A DNA stretch of 64,000 nt, taken from Panicum virgatum. Its lineage: Eukaryota; Streptophyta; Magnoliopsida; Poales; Poaceae. The stretch covers positions 44,977,607 through 45,041,606 of the forward strand of contig NC_053150.1 in NCBI RefSeq assembly GCF_016808335.1. The letters run 5' to 3'. Positions 45,701 through 56,531 of this stretch are shown one piece after another (within the stretch, counting starts at the first letter, position 1; the number at the start of each line of letters is the position of its first letter). Position numbers and translations under genes: made by a program. The notes below the pieces were generated by a model, which made no database searches, had not been told where the DNA came from, and saw nothing but the letters and a program-made list of their open reading frames with translations.

Positions 45701-45740
45701 GGAAGAGAGGCGTGAACCATCCAGCTATGCAAGCGTGAGT

Positions 45741-45957
45741 TGTAAACATGGTTGTGGCGGGCCACCGCACAGTGTCTGGCCTCTGAGTATATCTACTCAT
45801 GCCGTGTACGAGAAAAGACAGACTTGTATTCGCTGAAAAGTAATAGAGGACGAGATCCGGATCAGGGTCCTTCCCCTCCCCCAAGTATTCCCTTCTCTAC
45901 TCTACCGATTCCTCGCGTTCACGTCGCCGGCGACCGCCGCGGCCTAGGGACACGACA
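45741..45957 (+). repeat. 5' LTR of the second Reina-like element (left edge uncertain)
   Basis: Ends GGGACACGACA, two bases before the PBS. A TGTAAACATGG near 45741 is a plausible start, giving about 217 bases, but it could start elsewhere because no second LTR is available. Confidence 0.55.
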
Positions 45958-45959
45958 GT

Positions 45960-45971
45960 TGGTATCAGATT
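45960..45971 (+). promoter_or_regulatory. Primer binding site (initiator tRNA-Met)
   Basis: TGGTATCAGATT matches the usual TGGTATCAGAGC complement of plant initiator tRNA-Met except at the last bases. Confidence 0.75.
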
Positions 45972-46419
45972 CGGGCGATTCATCGCCGCCGCTACTGCTC
46001 CACCGATCGATTCCGTTCCGGTCAGCCCATTACTTCGGTGCTCGACCTGCTCCGCCGTGAATCACGCGATTCCGGCGTCCTCCGCCTCGCTCTCCGACGA
46101 CGGTCGTTAGCGGCCACCGCAAATCGCCGGTTAGCCGTTCCGGCGCCGTCGACCACCCACTTTTCCGCGCCGCTTAGGTCTGTAGTGGAATCGATCTACC
46201 GAGGCGGCGGAACTGTGTGGTCTGCATCACGGGCGCGACATCGAACGCTTCGGTGCTGTGCGTGGGTTCCGTGGCGTGATTGCTGTACTCCGGCGGCTTA
46301 GCAACCCTGCTCGAGCCTCGTTGAGGTGCCTCAATTCGAGTTGTGGTAGCTTTGTTTCCGGTGCGGTCACCACGACTCCCCCTAAGCCCTCCGTGCAGAC
46401 CCAAATCATCCTCGGTCGG

Positions 46420-47241
46420 ATGGAGGAGCACATCCAGGCTGAGGACACTCACTGGGATCAGGTTATGGAGAGCTTAGATCTTCTCTTCGCGCGCGTCACC
46501 GATATCAGTCGTGACCAGCAGCAGATCCGTGCTCAGTTGGGTCAGCACACCGACGTGTTGCAGGGGTATGCACAAGCCCAAGAGGTTCTCACGCAGAAGG
46601 TGGACGCTGCAAGTCAGGCAGTTGCGAAGTTGACTCCTGATTTCGTGGGTTTCGATTCGGCGCGGCAACCTTCTTCTCCGCAGCAGGGTCCTTCAGGTGA
46701 GAACAATTACCAGCGCAACCAGTTTCATTTTGGCCGTCCGAATCATGATCAGTCGGGGGGAATCATAATTACATCCCTAAGCTCTCGTTTCCGTGTTTTG
46801 ATGGTCGTCATCCTAAAATCTGGCGTGATAAGTGCATGGATTATTTTCATATTTGCAATGTTTCTGAGTATATGTGGGTCACGACTGCTTCGTTACATCT
46901 GGATGATAATGCGGCCCAGTGGTTTCAAATGTACAAGCTAAAACATGGGGGGGTTGGTACTTGGTTACAGTTTGTACAGGCAGTCGAAGATCAGTTCGGT
47001 TTAGATGATTATAGAGCAGCCCTAGATGAGTTGTTGATGCTCAAACAAAGTGGCACGGTGGAAGAATATGTTACTGAGTTTGAGTCTTTGTAGTTCCAAG
47101 TCTCTATGCATAATCCTGGTTATGGAGAATTATTTTTTGTGGCTCAATTCATCAAAGGGTTGAGAGAGGATATTCAATCGGCTGTGCAGCTTCAGCTACC
47201 TGATAAAGTTAACAAGGCCATTCTCCTAGCTAAGATCCAAT
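46420..47241 (+). pseudogene. gag: Reina-like gag, frameshifted
   Basis: Starts MEEHIQAEDTHWDQVMESLD (46420). A coiled-coil-like region is followed by a Gln/Pro linker and then the gag core (WRDKCMDYFHICNVSE; LKHGGVGTWLQFVQAVEDQF; SGTVEEYVTEFESL). The frame moves at a run of six Gs (46755-46760), and in-frame TAGs occur at 47091-47093 and 47239-47241. It continues as the zinc finger/protease ORF from 47247. Confidence 0.8.
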
Positions 47242-47246
47242 AGAAA

Positions 47247-48354
47247 ATGATTGACAGAGGCAAATATAGAGCACAGAAATCCGTGTATCAGGGCAAACCT
47301 CAGAATTTTGGTGGGAAGTCTGATGGCAAACAACACTTGCAGACCTCTGCATTGTGGAAAGAAAGACAGGAAAGGGACTATAGGAAGGCACATGGACTAT
47401 GTTTCTATTGTGCTGAAAAGTTTGAACCAGGCCATGCAGACAAATGTCCCAAAAGACCCAAGTCTCAGCTCAATGCTTTGGTGGTGAATGATCTGGATGT
47501 TCAATTAACTGATGAAATATTGCACCAACCAGCTGTTGAAGATTCTTTGCAGCAAGAATTCAGTCAGCTATCACTGAATGCTCTTTCCTCTGCAGTCGGT
47601 TCTGAATGCATACAAATTCGGGGACGAGTTCAGAACAAAGTGTTTCTATTGTTGCTGGATAGTGGTAGTTCCAACAGCTTTGTCAGCTCTGCATTTGTGC
47701 TCAAAGCTGGGCTCTCCACTATTTCCACCAGTCCACAACAAGTCAGATTGCCCAATGGGGAGGTTCTTATCTCAGATCGACTAGTTCCTTCCTTGACTTG
47801 GTGGTGCCAGGGCCACACAATCTCAACTGATATGAGAGTCCTAGATTTGGATGTGTATGATGGCATATTAGGATATGATTGGCTTAAATTGCACAGCCCA
47901 ATGACCTGTGATTGGACTAACAAGCAAATTCGGTTTCAGCAGGGAGATACACTAGTTACTATTCAGGGAATGCAATCCCCACCTTTACAACTGTCTCCAT
48001 TGTCTGCAGACAAATTGGTCAAATACTGCAAGGGCAATGATGTTTGGGCTTTTGCCATGGTGGAAGCTTCAGATTCTGTCACACCTACAGAGGTTCCTCC
48101 TGCTGTACAGTCATTACTGGCCACCTATTCAGATTTGTTTCATGTGCCCACTACTCTTCCTCCTTCTAGAGTTCATGATCATGCCATTCCATTACTTCCT
48201 GAGGCTGTTCCTGTCAATGCTAGGCCTTACAGGTACTCTCCCACACACAAGTCTGAAATTGAGAAGCAAGTGAAGGAGTTATTGGCAGCTGGTCTGATCA
48301 CTCACAGTTCTAGCCCTTTTGCCTCTCCTGTGCTTTTGGTGCAAAAGAAGGATG
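47247..48354 (+). pseudogene. gag-pol: Reina-like zinc knuckle, protease and RT start, interrupted
   Basis: CCHC-type knuckle (CFYCAEKFEPGHADKC, about 47400), protease (LLLDSGSSNSFVSSAF, about 47650) and RT N-terminus (THKSEIEKQVKELLAAGLI ... SPVLLVQKKD) ending exactly at the Tat insertion (48354). The next RT residues, [13 protein letters not shown], appear at about 61928. This stretch is otherwise open and well preserved. Confidence 0.87.
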
Positions 48355-49571
48355 TGTTATCGCCATAAATTAACAGGATTAATTTATGTGCCGAAAGCAA
48401 GATGGGCTTAAAGCAGAAGATCAAGAATACTTATAAATCGGCTCCTGCGTGAGCATCTGGGCCACATGGGCCGTGTATCTTTAGATTTAGTTTAAGATTA
48501 GAGATAGAGTCCAATCGGGACAAGATTAGTTTAGATTGTTTCCCAAATCTCCAGACTATAAATATGTACCCTTTGTTATTCGTAAAGAGAGAGCGTCATC
48601 ACGTCTCGCAAATAACAACTCTCGGCGCATCGCCACCCCTAATCCTAGGGTTTCATCCAAGTAAGCGTCATGCTGCCCTGATTGCTTCTTGCGATCAGGG
48701 CAGCATTGTTCTTATTTTTACCTTGGTATTACTCGTACTGAAGCGTTTTTTATGGCGAGTAATGCTAGTTATCCTGATGTTCGTAGCATGGCTTTTAGTA
48801 GATCTGTTGTGCTTCGTTGCTTATCATCTACGAATATCATGTTGTCTCTGTGCAGTCACGTTTCAATCTTATGCTAATTCTTATCGCATAGAATTAGTTG
48901 CACAGAGGCAACACCCTGCTTCTTTTAAGTTTAATAGATCCGATCTGTTATGGTTTGCTCTTATTCTTAAGAGTTGGCGTAATATTTGCTAGGTTAGGCC
49001 TTGCAAATGGATTGTATGATCCGGTGGTGTAATAGATGCTTTATCTTAGCCTTGATAGGGATTGTTCTGGGAATCGGCTCTTGCTAGTTCTTAGGCCTCT
49101 GTTTTGGGTTATGGTTTAGTTGTCTGTTATGTTCGCTAGGCCTAGTCACGTGTAGGATGTTTCGATCTAGCGGTGAAGCTTTTACCATCGTGGATTAGAT
49201 TAATTAGATTTAATTGAAGCAGTTTCTGTAGTTATTTGCTTTGTTTATCACATCTGGATGCAAACAGATCCCATCTGACACCGAGACTCGATCGGCTCTT
49301 TAAAGCCGATGCAAGAGTCGTCCCGGGGAGCCGACCACGGCTCGGACTTATGTTTACACGTGTCTTTGTACGCAGGAAACTGTTCGGAGCACGTTCGCAC
49401 CCTCCTGATCGGGTATAGGTCAGGTGGCACGCTCGGCTTTCCACACATTCTCCGGGCGCGTGACGGAATTGCGGGCCGTCGACGAGGGAGCAGTGCCTAC
49501 CAGCGCCCCAGCAACCTCCCGGCTCTTCGTGTTGCCCGTCGCTGCTCGCCGGTGGGTTTCGACCGACAACA
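48355..49571 (+). repeat. 5' LTR of the Tat element
   Basis: TGTTATCGCCATAAATTAAC ... TTTCGACCGACAACA. A TATA-like CTATAAATATG at about 48556 may be the core promoter. The same length as the 3' LTR confirms the limits. Confidence 0.95.
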
Positions 49572-49576
49572 CATTC

Positions 49577-49595
49577 TGGCACGCTCGGTGGGACC
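49577..49595 (+). promoter_or_regulatory. Primer binding site of the Tat element
   Basis: TGGCACGCTCGGTGGGACC lies five bases after the 5' LTR, begins TGG as required for pairing with a tRNA 3' CCA, and resembles the PBS region of other grass Tat elements. The tRNA was not identified. Confidence 0.55.
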
Positions 49596-49623
49596 CTTCT
49601 CGCCAACAACGTCCACTGCAACA

Positions 49624-52600
49624 ATGACTGGAGCTCAAGATCAAGAACCCGCTCCCAAGCCCGTCACGTATGAAGAGCTCTCTCCTGAACACAAGAAGAA
49701 GTATGATGAGATCAAAGCTCTCATGGAAGCCGATCTCATCGGCTCTTTTGAGAGGACCCGCAACCATGGCATCAGATGGAAGGGGGTTCTCACCAGAAGG
49801 CGCTCTCGACAATGTAGATCTGTCTATACCATCAGAAGAGCACACCAGGGCCCTGCGTCAGGAGATGAACTACATGATGGCCCATTCGCTTCATCGACAC
49901 TCTCAGAGCCTGATGAACGAGCTTGAGCGCATGGTGCACCGCGTTATCCAGGAAATAATCAAGAACCAGTACTCTCCATCGGGGCCAACCCTGGGGAGTC
50001 ACACAGAGGAAGCTGCGCTGCATTCTAGACCGGTATTGCCGTTCTCATTTGCGGCCCCAAGACCACAAAATTCGCCGATCTACGTCGTCCACAAGATCGG
50101 CGTCGATCCTGGAGAAGGCCAGTTCCTCACCGAGCCACCCAAGGAGATCCCGCACGGCTACACGTGCGCCTACATCCCTGACAGCGTCAATCCAACACGC
50201 TCGATGCAGATGGTAAACCCAGGAGCTTCTGGAGCAGACGCGGAGAAACAAGCGTGGCTGGCAAAGTACGCTACTGGGCCGAGTGCTGAGCCATCGGCCC
50301 CAGGAGTTCTTAGTGTGGAGCAGGTCAGTGCAATACTGAGAGACCAGTTCGGCATCCTGCCCAAGAGGAAAGCGATCGGCTATTTCAAGCCATATCCAAG
50401 CGACTATGACTTGATCCCACTGCCACCCAAGTATCGGCTTCCTGAGTTCACCAAGTTCAACGGGTCAGGAGGAGCCAGCTCCATCGAGCATGTGAGCCGA
50501 TACTTAACGCAGCTTGGGATGATTTCAGTGTCGGATCCGTTGAGGGTCCGGTTCTTCGGCCAATCCCTTACAGGCCCAGCTTTTGGATGGTATGCATCAC
50601 TGGCTACAGATTCGATCCGAACTTGGAGGCAGCTCGAAGATCAATTCCATACCCAGTACCACTCGGAGGCTGCTGAAGCTGGAATTGCCGACCTCGCCCA
50701 AGTCAGGCAGAAGCGAGGAGAGACTGTGTCAGAGTACATACAGCGCTTCAGGGAGGTCAAGAACCGATGCTACTCGTCGCACATCACAGAGAAAGAGGCA
50801 GTCGATCTAGCTGTCCTGGGACTTGCTAAGCCGATCAAGGATACGGCTTTTCAGTTGGAGTTCACATCTCTGGCGCACCTGGTGCAGAAGCTCACAGCAT
50901 ACGAATATTACCATCCCGAGCTGTACCAGGACAAGTTCAAGCGCCATGTAAACATGGCCCAGGCGGATGAATCTGACGACTCTGGCGAGGAGCAAGAAGT
51001 GGCTGTGGCAGAGTGGACTCGGGGGGCAAGCCCTGTCCCATGCAAGTGGGTCAAACAGCAGGGGCTTGTGAAGGATTTCGACTTCGACGTAACCAAAGCA
51101 GAGCAGATATTTGATCTGCTCCTCAAGGAAAAACAGCTGAAGCTCCCAGAGAATCACAAGTTACCGACGGCACAAGAGCTGCAGGGGAGACTGTACTGCA
51201 AATGGCACCACTCGTTCACTCATGCCACGGGTGAATGCAAGGAGCTATGTCGTCAGATACAATCGGCTATCGAGCAAGGCCGATTAATCCTGGCTCAACA
51301 CACAATGAAGGTTGACACGAAGCCTTTCTCTCAAGTTAATGTCGTGGAGCTGTCAAACTTCGGATCCGAGGGCCAGGATCTGGCATTCCAGATCAACATG
51401 GTGGGTCCTATGCGCCGCCATGACAAGCAGAGGAGAGAGGCCGCTTCTGGCAAACGACCGCAGGATGAACACGAGCTGGAGCAGCGACATGTGACTGAAG
51501 AGCAAGTGCGTCACATCCGCAACCAGCTTCCGACTTCTAATCGGCTTCTGGAAAAGTACCAGTACCAGTACAAGCTGCGCCGCCGGTACGAATCGGAAGA
51601 GGATGAGTACGAGCACCGCACAGGAAGGACACTGGGGAGACGCCAGGCTATACGCGACCACTGGCACTGCCCGTTCTTCAGGTATTGCTGGAACTCCGGC
51701 ATGAGCCGATTGCCTACTATAGATGATTGCTTGGAGTGCAGGCCTCGAGGGCGCCAACTGGACGAGACATCGGTGTTCCGGCGCTTAGGGCCCAGAACAC
51801 GTCAAAATAACCATGTGAGGCGCCCATCCAGGAGTGATTCCGAGCCAAAAGAGGAAGACAGGTACCATCACCCACGGTGGTGTCCTGACGGGCTTAATCG
51901 CTCGCAGAAGCGTAGAGTGCAGTGCTTGCGCAACCTGGAAGAGGCAGAAGCAAAGTACCTCGACGTGTTGAGGAAGGCGCGTCCGGATCTCGCGGAGCAA
52001 GTCAGGCGACCACGAAGGGAGGAGAGGCGCCCTCCAAGGAAGGAGTGGCGCCCCAATCAGACAAAAGACGATGAGAAGCCATCGGCTGATGTGAACATGG
52101 TGTTCGTGCTCCCATCGGAGTTTCAGGCACCCCAACCGGAGGAATTGGCCATTGCGCAGCTGGATCTCGGCCCGCGGCCAATCATCTTCGAGAAGCCCAA
52201 GGAGAAAAGCTACAAGCACTTGAAGGGATTGTATCTCAAGGGCTTCATCAACGGCAAGCCTGTGAATAGGATGTTGGTCGACACTGGCGCCGCAGTCAAC
52301 CTGATGACGTACTCTGTGCTGCGCCGATTGGGTCGTTCTTCTGCTGATCTGATCAAGACCAATGTGATGCTTAATGACTTCAACGGACAACCATCAGAAG
52401 CGATGGGGGTTCTTAATGTGGAGCTGACAGTTGGCCGCAAGACGATCCCGACTTCGTTCTTCATCGTCAACAGCAAGAGTACATATACGGTATTGCTTGG
52501 GAGGGATTGGATCCACGCCAACTGTTATATCCCTTCCACAATGCATCAGTATCTTGTCCAATGGGACGGCGATAAAGTGGAAGTGGTCCCTGCAGATGAT

Positions 52601-52747
52601 TCCAGCGAAGTCTCGCTCGCAGACATGAATGCCTGGGACACGGAAGGACAAGAGCCGATCTCAGGGATCGCCCTGGAAGACTGTGATCGGATCGAGGCGA
52701 CAAAAAACGGACTAAGGCTGGTCTTATCCACTGGCCTCACAGAGTAG
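49624..52747 (+). pseudogene. gag: Tat gag-protease, one frameshift in a G-run
   Basis: The start ATG is at 49624 ([19 protein letters not shown]). About 53 codons on, the frame shifts at a run of five Gs (49782-49786); the other frame is then open for about 985 codons to TAG at 52745-52747. Domains: gag core (FFGQSLTGPAFGWYASL; WRQLEDQFHTQYHSEA; ETVSEYIQRFREVKNRC) at about 50550-50790, a Cys/His stretch (CKWHHSFTHATGEC) at about 51198, charged linker, then the protease (MLVDTGAAVNLMTYSVL, about 52270; VLLGRDWIHANCYI, about 52490). It would form particles and process the polyprotein. One extra G is the only break seen. Confidence 0.88.
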
Positions 52748-52830
52748 ACGCATCTTGGCATGCCACGGGATGTGATAGAGATAGAGAGGCCGGTCCCGGC
52801 GACCGGCCCCAAAAAATAGAAAAATCTTGT

Positions 52831-54826
52831 TTGGGTTCGGAATTGTTACATCATGTACACACGATGGTCTGCTCTGGCAGTTGGCCACTCATCGACTATT
52901 TGATTTCGAATGATAATGGAATTATGGAGGTGGCCAGCCCGTGCGGTTGGCCAAATAATTTTTCTGGTCATCTCCCTGTGTTTGCCGCTGATCTTGTGGA
53001 TAACGAAGACTCGCCTGCGTTCGTAGCTGGTTTTTCAGACGACGGCAAACTAGGATACGAGTTCACATCAGCTGACGATTTGGAAGAGGTTGACATCGGT
53101 CCTGGGGATAAGCCACGACCGACATTTATCAGCAAGAAGTTGGATCCGGTCTTGCGTGAGGAGATGATTGCATTACTGAAAGAGTACCGGGACTGTTTTG
53201 CATGGGACTACACTGAGATGCCCGGTCTGGATAGAAGCATCATCGAGCATCGGCTCCCGCTCAAGAAGGGGTTTCGGCCATTTCAGCAACGAGCACGTCA
53301 GATGAAGGCCGAAGTCCTAGAAGAAGTCAAGAAAGAGGTGGAGAAGATGTTGGATGCTGGGTTCATCAGGCCTTGCCGTTATGCAGAATGGATCTCCAGT
53401 GTGGTACCGGTGCAAAAGAAGGACGGCCGATGGCGTGTCTGCGTTGATTTTAGAGATCTCAACAGAGCGACGCCAAAGGACGACTACCCGATGCCTGTTG
53501 CAGAGACATTGATCAACGCAGCTGCCGGCCACAAGATGATGAGTTTTATGGACGGTAATGCCGGCTACAACCAGATCTTCATGGCCCCAGAAGACGTGAA
53601 CAAGACCGCGTTCAGAGTGCCGGGCGCGGTCGGCTTGTTCGAGTACTTGGTTATGACCTTTGGACTGAAAAATGCCGTTGCCACGTACCAACGTGCCATG
53701 AATTACATTTTTCATGATCTTATCGGCAAATTGGTAGAAATCTACATTGATGATGTTGTGGTCAAGTCCAAATCAGCTGGGAGCATTTAGAAGATCTGCG
53801 CAAAGTTCTGGAACGGACTCGAAGGTTTGGGCTCAAAATGAACCCAAAGAAGTGTGCCTTCGGCGTACCGGCCGGTCAATTTTTGGGATACCTGGTGCAT
53901 GAACGGGGAATCGAGATCAGCCTCAAGAGTCAAGAAGCTGTGAAGACAATGAAACCACCTACTACGAAGAAAGAATTGCAGAACCTCATCGGTAAAACTA
54001 ACTTTGTCAGACGATTTATTTCTAATCTGTCTGGACGCATTGAGCCGTTCATGGGTTTGGTGAAGATCAAATCCGATGATGAGTTTCGCTGGGGGCAGAA
54101 CAGCAGCAAGCTTTTGATGAAATCAAAGAATATTTGTCAAAGCCTCCAGTGTTGGTTCCTCATCAGCAAGATAGGCCGTTTTACGTGTACCTATCCGTGG
54201 GTGACACTTCTATTGCTTCGGTGTTAGTCCAGAAGCATGACGGCCAGGAGAGGGTGGTTTTCTACCTCAGCAGATGCATGTTAGACGCCGAGACCAAGTA
54301 CCCTGAAATCGAGAAGCTTTGCCTTTGCTTATACTTTACATGTACAAAGCTTCGTCATATTTTGCTCTCGGCGGAGACAATTGTCATATGCAAATCGGAT
54401 GTCATAAAGCACATGCTGTCGGCTCCTGTCTTGAAAGGCCGACTTGGAAAATGGATGTTTGCATTATCAGAGTTCGATATTCGGTATCAGCCTGCGAAAG
54501 CAGTCAAAGGACAAGCACTGGTGGATCTTGTTGTAGACAGGATCAGTACTGATATTGCTGCACTATTTATTCGTGCTTGGGCTATGTTTTTTGATGGATC
54601 GGCTTGTGATGATGGATGCGGTGTGGGAATTCTGTTGGTGTCGCCTCGTGGGGCGACTTACTCCTTTTCCATCAGAATGACTGCCCCATGCACCAATAAT
54701 TTGGTGGAATATGAAGCCGTTCGAAAAGGGATGGAATTACTCCTCGAAGCTGGAGCAGAAGCGGTGGAAATTTTTGGAGATTTGAAGTTGGTGATTTCTC
54801 AGCTCACGGAGGAATATAGATGTTAG
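52831..54826 (+). pseudogene. pol: Tat reverse transcriptase, RNase H and second RNase H, frame breaks
   Basis: RT in 52831-53790: AEWISSVVPVQKKDGRWRV, CVDFRDLNRATPKDDYPMP, catalytic YIDDVVVKS at about 53740. The frame changes near 53780 and again near 54100-54134. The RT connection/RNase H (FYVYLSVGDTSIASVLVQK; ETKYPEIEKLCLCL) is followed by a second, archaeal-type RNase H (MFFDGSACDDGCGVGILL; NLVEYEAVRKGMELLLEAGA) from about 54585. That second domain is the mark of the Tat/Ogre group. An in-frame TAG at 54824-54826 interrupts it. Confidence 0.88.
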
Positions 54827-56269
54827 AGCGAGGCTCTTTTCCCAATATGGATGCAATGCCGTGAGTTGATGTCACAATTCAGGTACATCAATTTCCACTG
54901 GATACGCAGAACTCTGAACAATGAAGCCAATGAGATGGCACAGATGGCTTCCGGGTACAGGGAAGCAGCCAATGGAGTTGACGTGGAGGTTCAATTTCTA
55001 GAACACGGATACTGGAGAGCCGATATCTTCAATTACTTGAAGGATTCGGCTCGGGGGGCACCCAGAAGGATAAGACTCAAGGCCATGAAGTATGTTCTGA
55101 TAGGGGATGACATGTTCTACAGGACCTTGGAAGAACTACTACTTAAGTGTCTGGGACCTTCAGAGTCAAATCGGCTCTTGCATGAGGTTCATGAAGGAGC
55201 CTGCGGTACTCATCAATCGGCTCATAAGATGAAGTGGCTGATTAGGCGATCGGGTTATTACTGGCCCACTATGCTTGAAGATTGTTTCAAGTATTACAAA
55301 GGATGTCAGGCATGTCAGAGGTTTGGCAAAATGCAGATAGTGCCGGCATCAGTGATGAATCCTATCATCAAACCGTGGCCATTCAGAGGTTGGGGCATGG
55401 ACATAATTGGACAGGTCAACCCGTCGTCTAGCAAGGGTCACCAATGGGTCTTAGCTGCCACAGATTATTTCACAAAGTGGGTAGAGGCGGTGCCCATGAG
55501 GTCAGTAGCATCGAGAGATGTGATCAGCTTCGTCAAAGAACACATCATCCATAGATTTGGGATCCCTCAGACCATTACAACCGATGGAGGATCGGTCTTT
55601 ATATCAGAGGAATTCAGGAAATTTGCCGATGACATGGGGATTAAGTTGATCAGATCATCTCCATATTATGCCCAAGCCAATGGACAGGCTGAAGCATCCA
55701 ACCAGAGCCTCATCAAGCTCATAAAGAGAAAGATCGATGAATATCCTAGGCGCTGGCATGAGGTGTTATCAGAAGCTTTGTGGGCATATTGTATTTCATG
55801 TCATGGGTCCACCAAGACATCGCCGTACCATCTAGTCTACGGCCAGGATGCTGTGCTACCATGGGAGATCACGGCTGGATCAAGGCGTGTTGAGTTTCAG
55901 AATGATCTATCAACTGAACAGTATGCAGCCTTGATGAATGACAACGTGGAGGACCTGACAGAGCTAAGACTTTGGTCGTTGGAGAAGATCAAGAAAAATA
56001 AGGCTAAAGTTGCTCGTGCGTACAACAAGAAAGTCAAGCCAAAGAATTTCCAGGTTGGAGACTTGGTTTGGGAGGCAGTGTTACCATTGGGAACTAAAGA
56101 TAGAAAATATGGTAAGTAGTCTCCAACTTGGCACGGGCCGTATAAGGTTGATCAGGTCTTGCCTGGGAATGCATACATGCTCGAGGAATTGGACGGCGTC
56201 AAGTTTTCTGTTGCTGTCAATGGCCAACATCTCAAGAAGTATTTCCCGAGCATGTGGGAAGGCGAGTAA
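54827..56269 (+). pseudogene. pol: Tat integrase, one in-frame stop
   Basis: Continues the frame of the second RNase H. The zinc-binding domain (HEGACGTHQSAHKMK ... GCQACQRFG) is at about 55190-55325. The catalytic core has Asp in GMDIIGQVNP (about 55395), Asp in TTDGGSVFI (about 55580) and Glu in NGQAEASNQS (about 55685), all present. The C-terminal SH3-like part (NFQVGDLVWEAVLPLG) meets TAG at 56117-56119 but stays open to TAA at 56267-56269 (WHGPYKVDQVLPGNAY). No chromodomain, as expected for Tat. Confidence 0.88.
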
Positions 56270-56308
56270 CGAAAAGCCGATGAGATTCATCTAGCTGTAA
56301 TCATGACA

Positions 56309-56413
56309 GGCCAACACGTTGAGTTGGCCAGTAAAAAATGATGATGATAGGCCAACACGTTGAGTTGGCCAGTAAAAAAAGAAAAGAAGATAGGCCAACA
56401 TGTTGAGTTGGCC
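56309..56413. repeat. Three copies of a GGCCAAC...GTTGGCC hairpin
   Basis: At 56309-56329, 56350-56370 and 56393-56413: GGCCAAC, 7-base loop, GTTGGCC, each followed by an A-rich spacer (AGTAAAAAA type). The third has CATGTTGA in place of CACGTTGA, outside the stem. It sits between the ends of convergent sense pol (56269) and antisense PMD gene (56532). Confidence 0.9.
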
Positions 56414-56531
56414 GACAAAAAAAATGCATATGAGAAGTAAGATAGCCGATGTGTAACCATCGACTTAAGATGTTTTTAAACAAGTACAAGTTTCAGGTTA
56501 ACAGGTAGTACTAATTGTCTCTTGAGCCTAT

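Larger units (their letters stand above)
42334..45740 (-). mobile_element. Probable Helitron carrying gene-like exons; 5' end not found
   Basis: On the minus strand the right terminus reads GCCCGT-8nt-ACGGGC (stem at 42344-42349/42358-42363), ten bases later CTAG (42334-42337), then host T. Hairpin plus CTRR end, inserted before T, is the Helitron 3' signature, and this GC-rich hairpin is common in grass Helitrons. The exons listed below all lie on the same minus strand. I did not find a TC 5' end; it may be hidden by the Reina-like insertion at about 45740 or lie outside. Confidence 0.6.
45740..48354 (+). mobile_element. Second Reina-like gypsy element, left part
   Basis: Short 5' LTR, PBS, gag, protease and the start of RT on the plus strand; the rest lies at 61922-64000 after the Tat insertion. 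The protease/RT residues closely resemble the minus-strand element at 21-24.9 kb, so the two belong to one family. The 3' LTR is outside the window. Confidence 0.87.

Noticed and set aside
45234..45884. 216-codon minus ORF starting at 45884
   Set aside because: It starts inside the Reina-like LTR and its composition is Pro/Arg/Ser only; only the donor at about 45235-45241 hints at a real exon.
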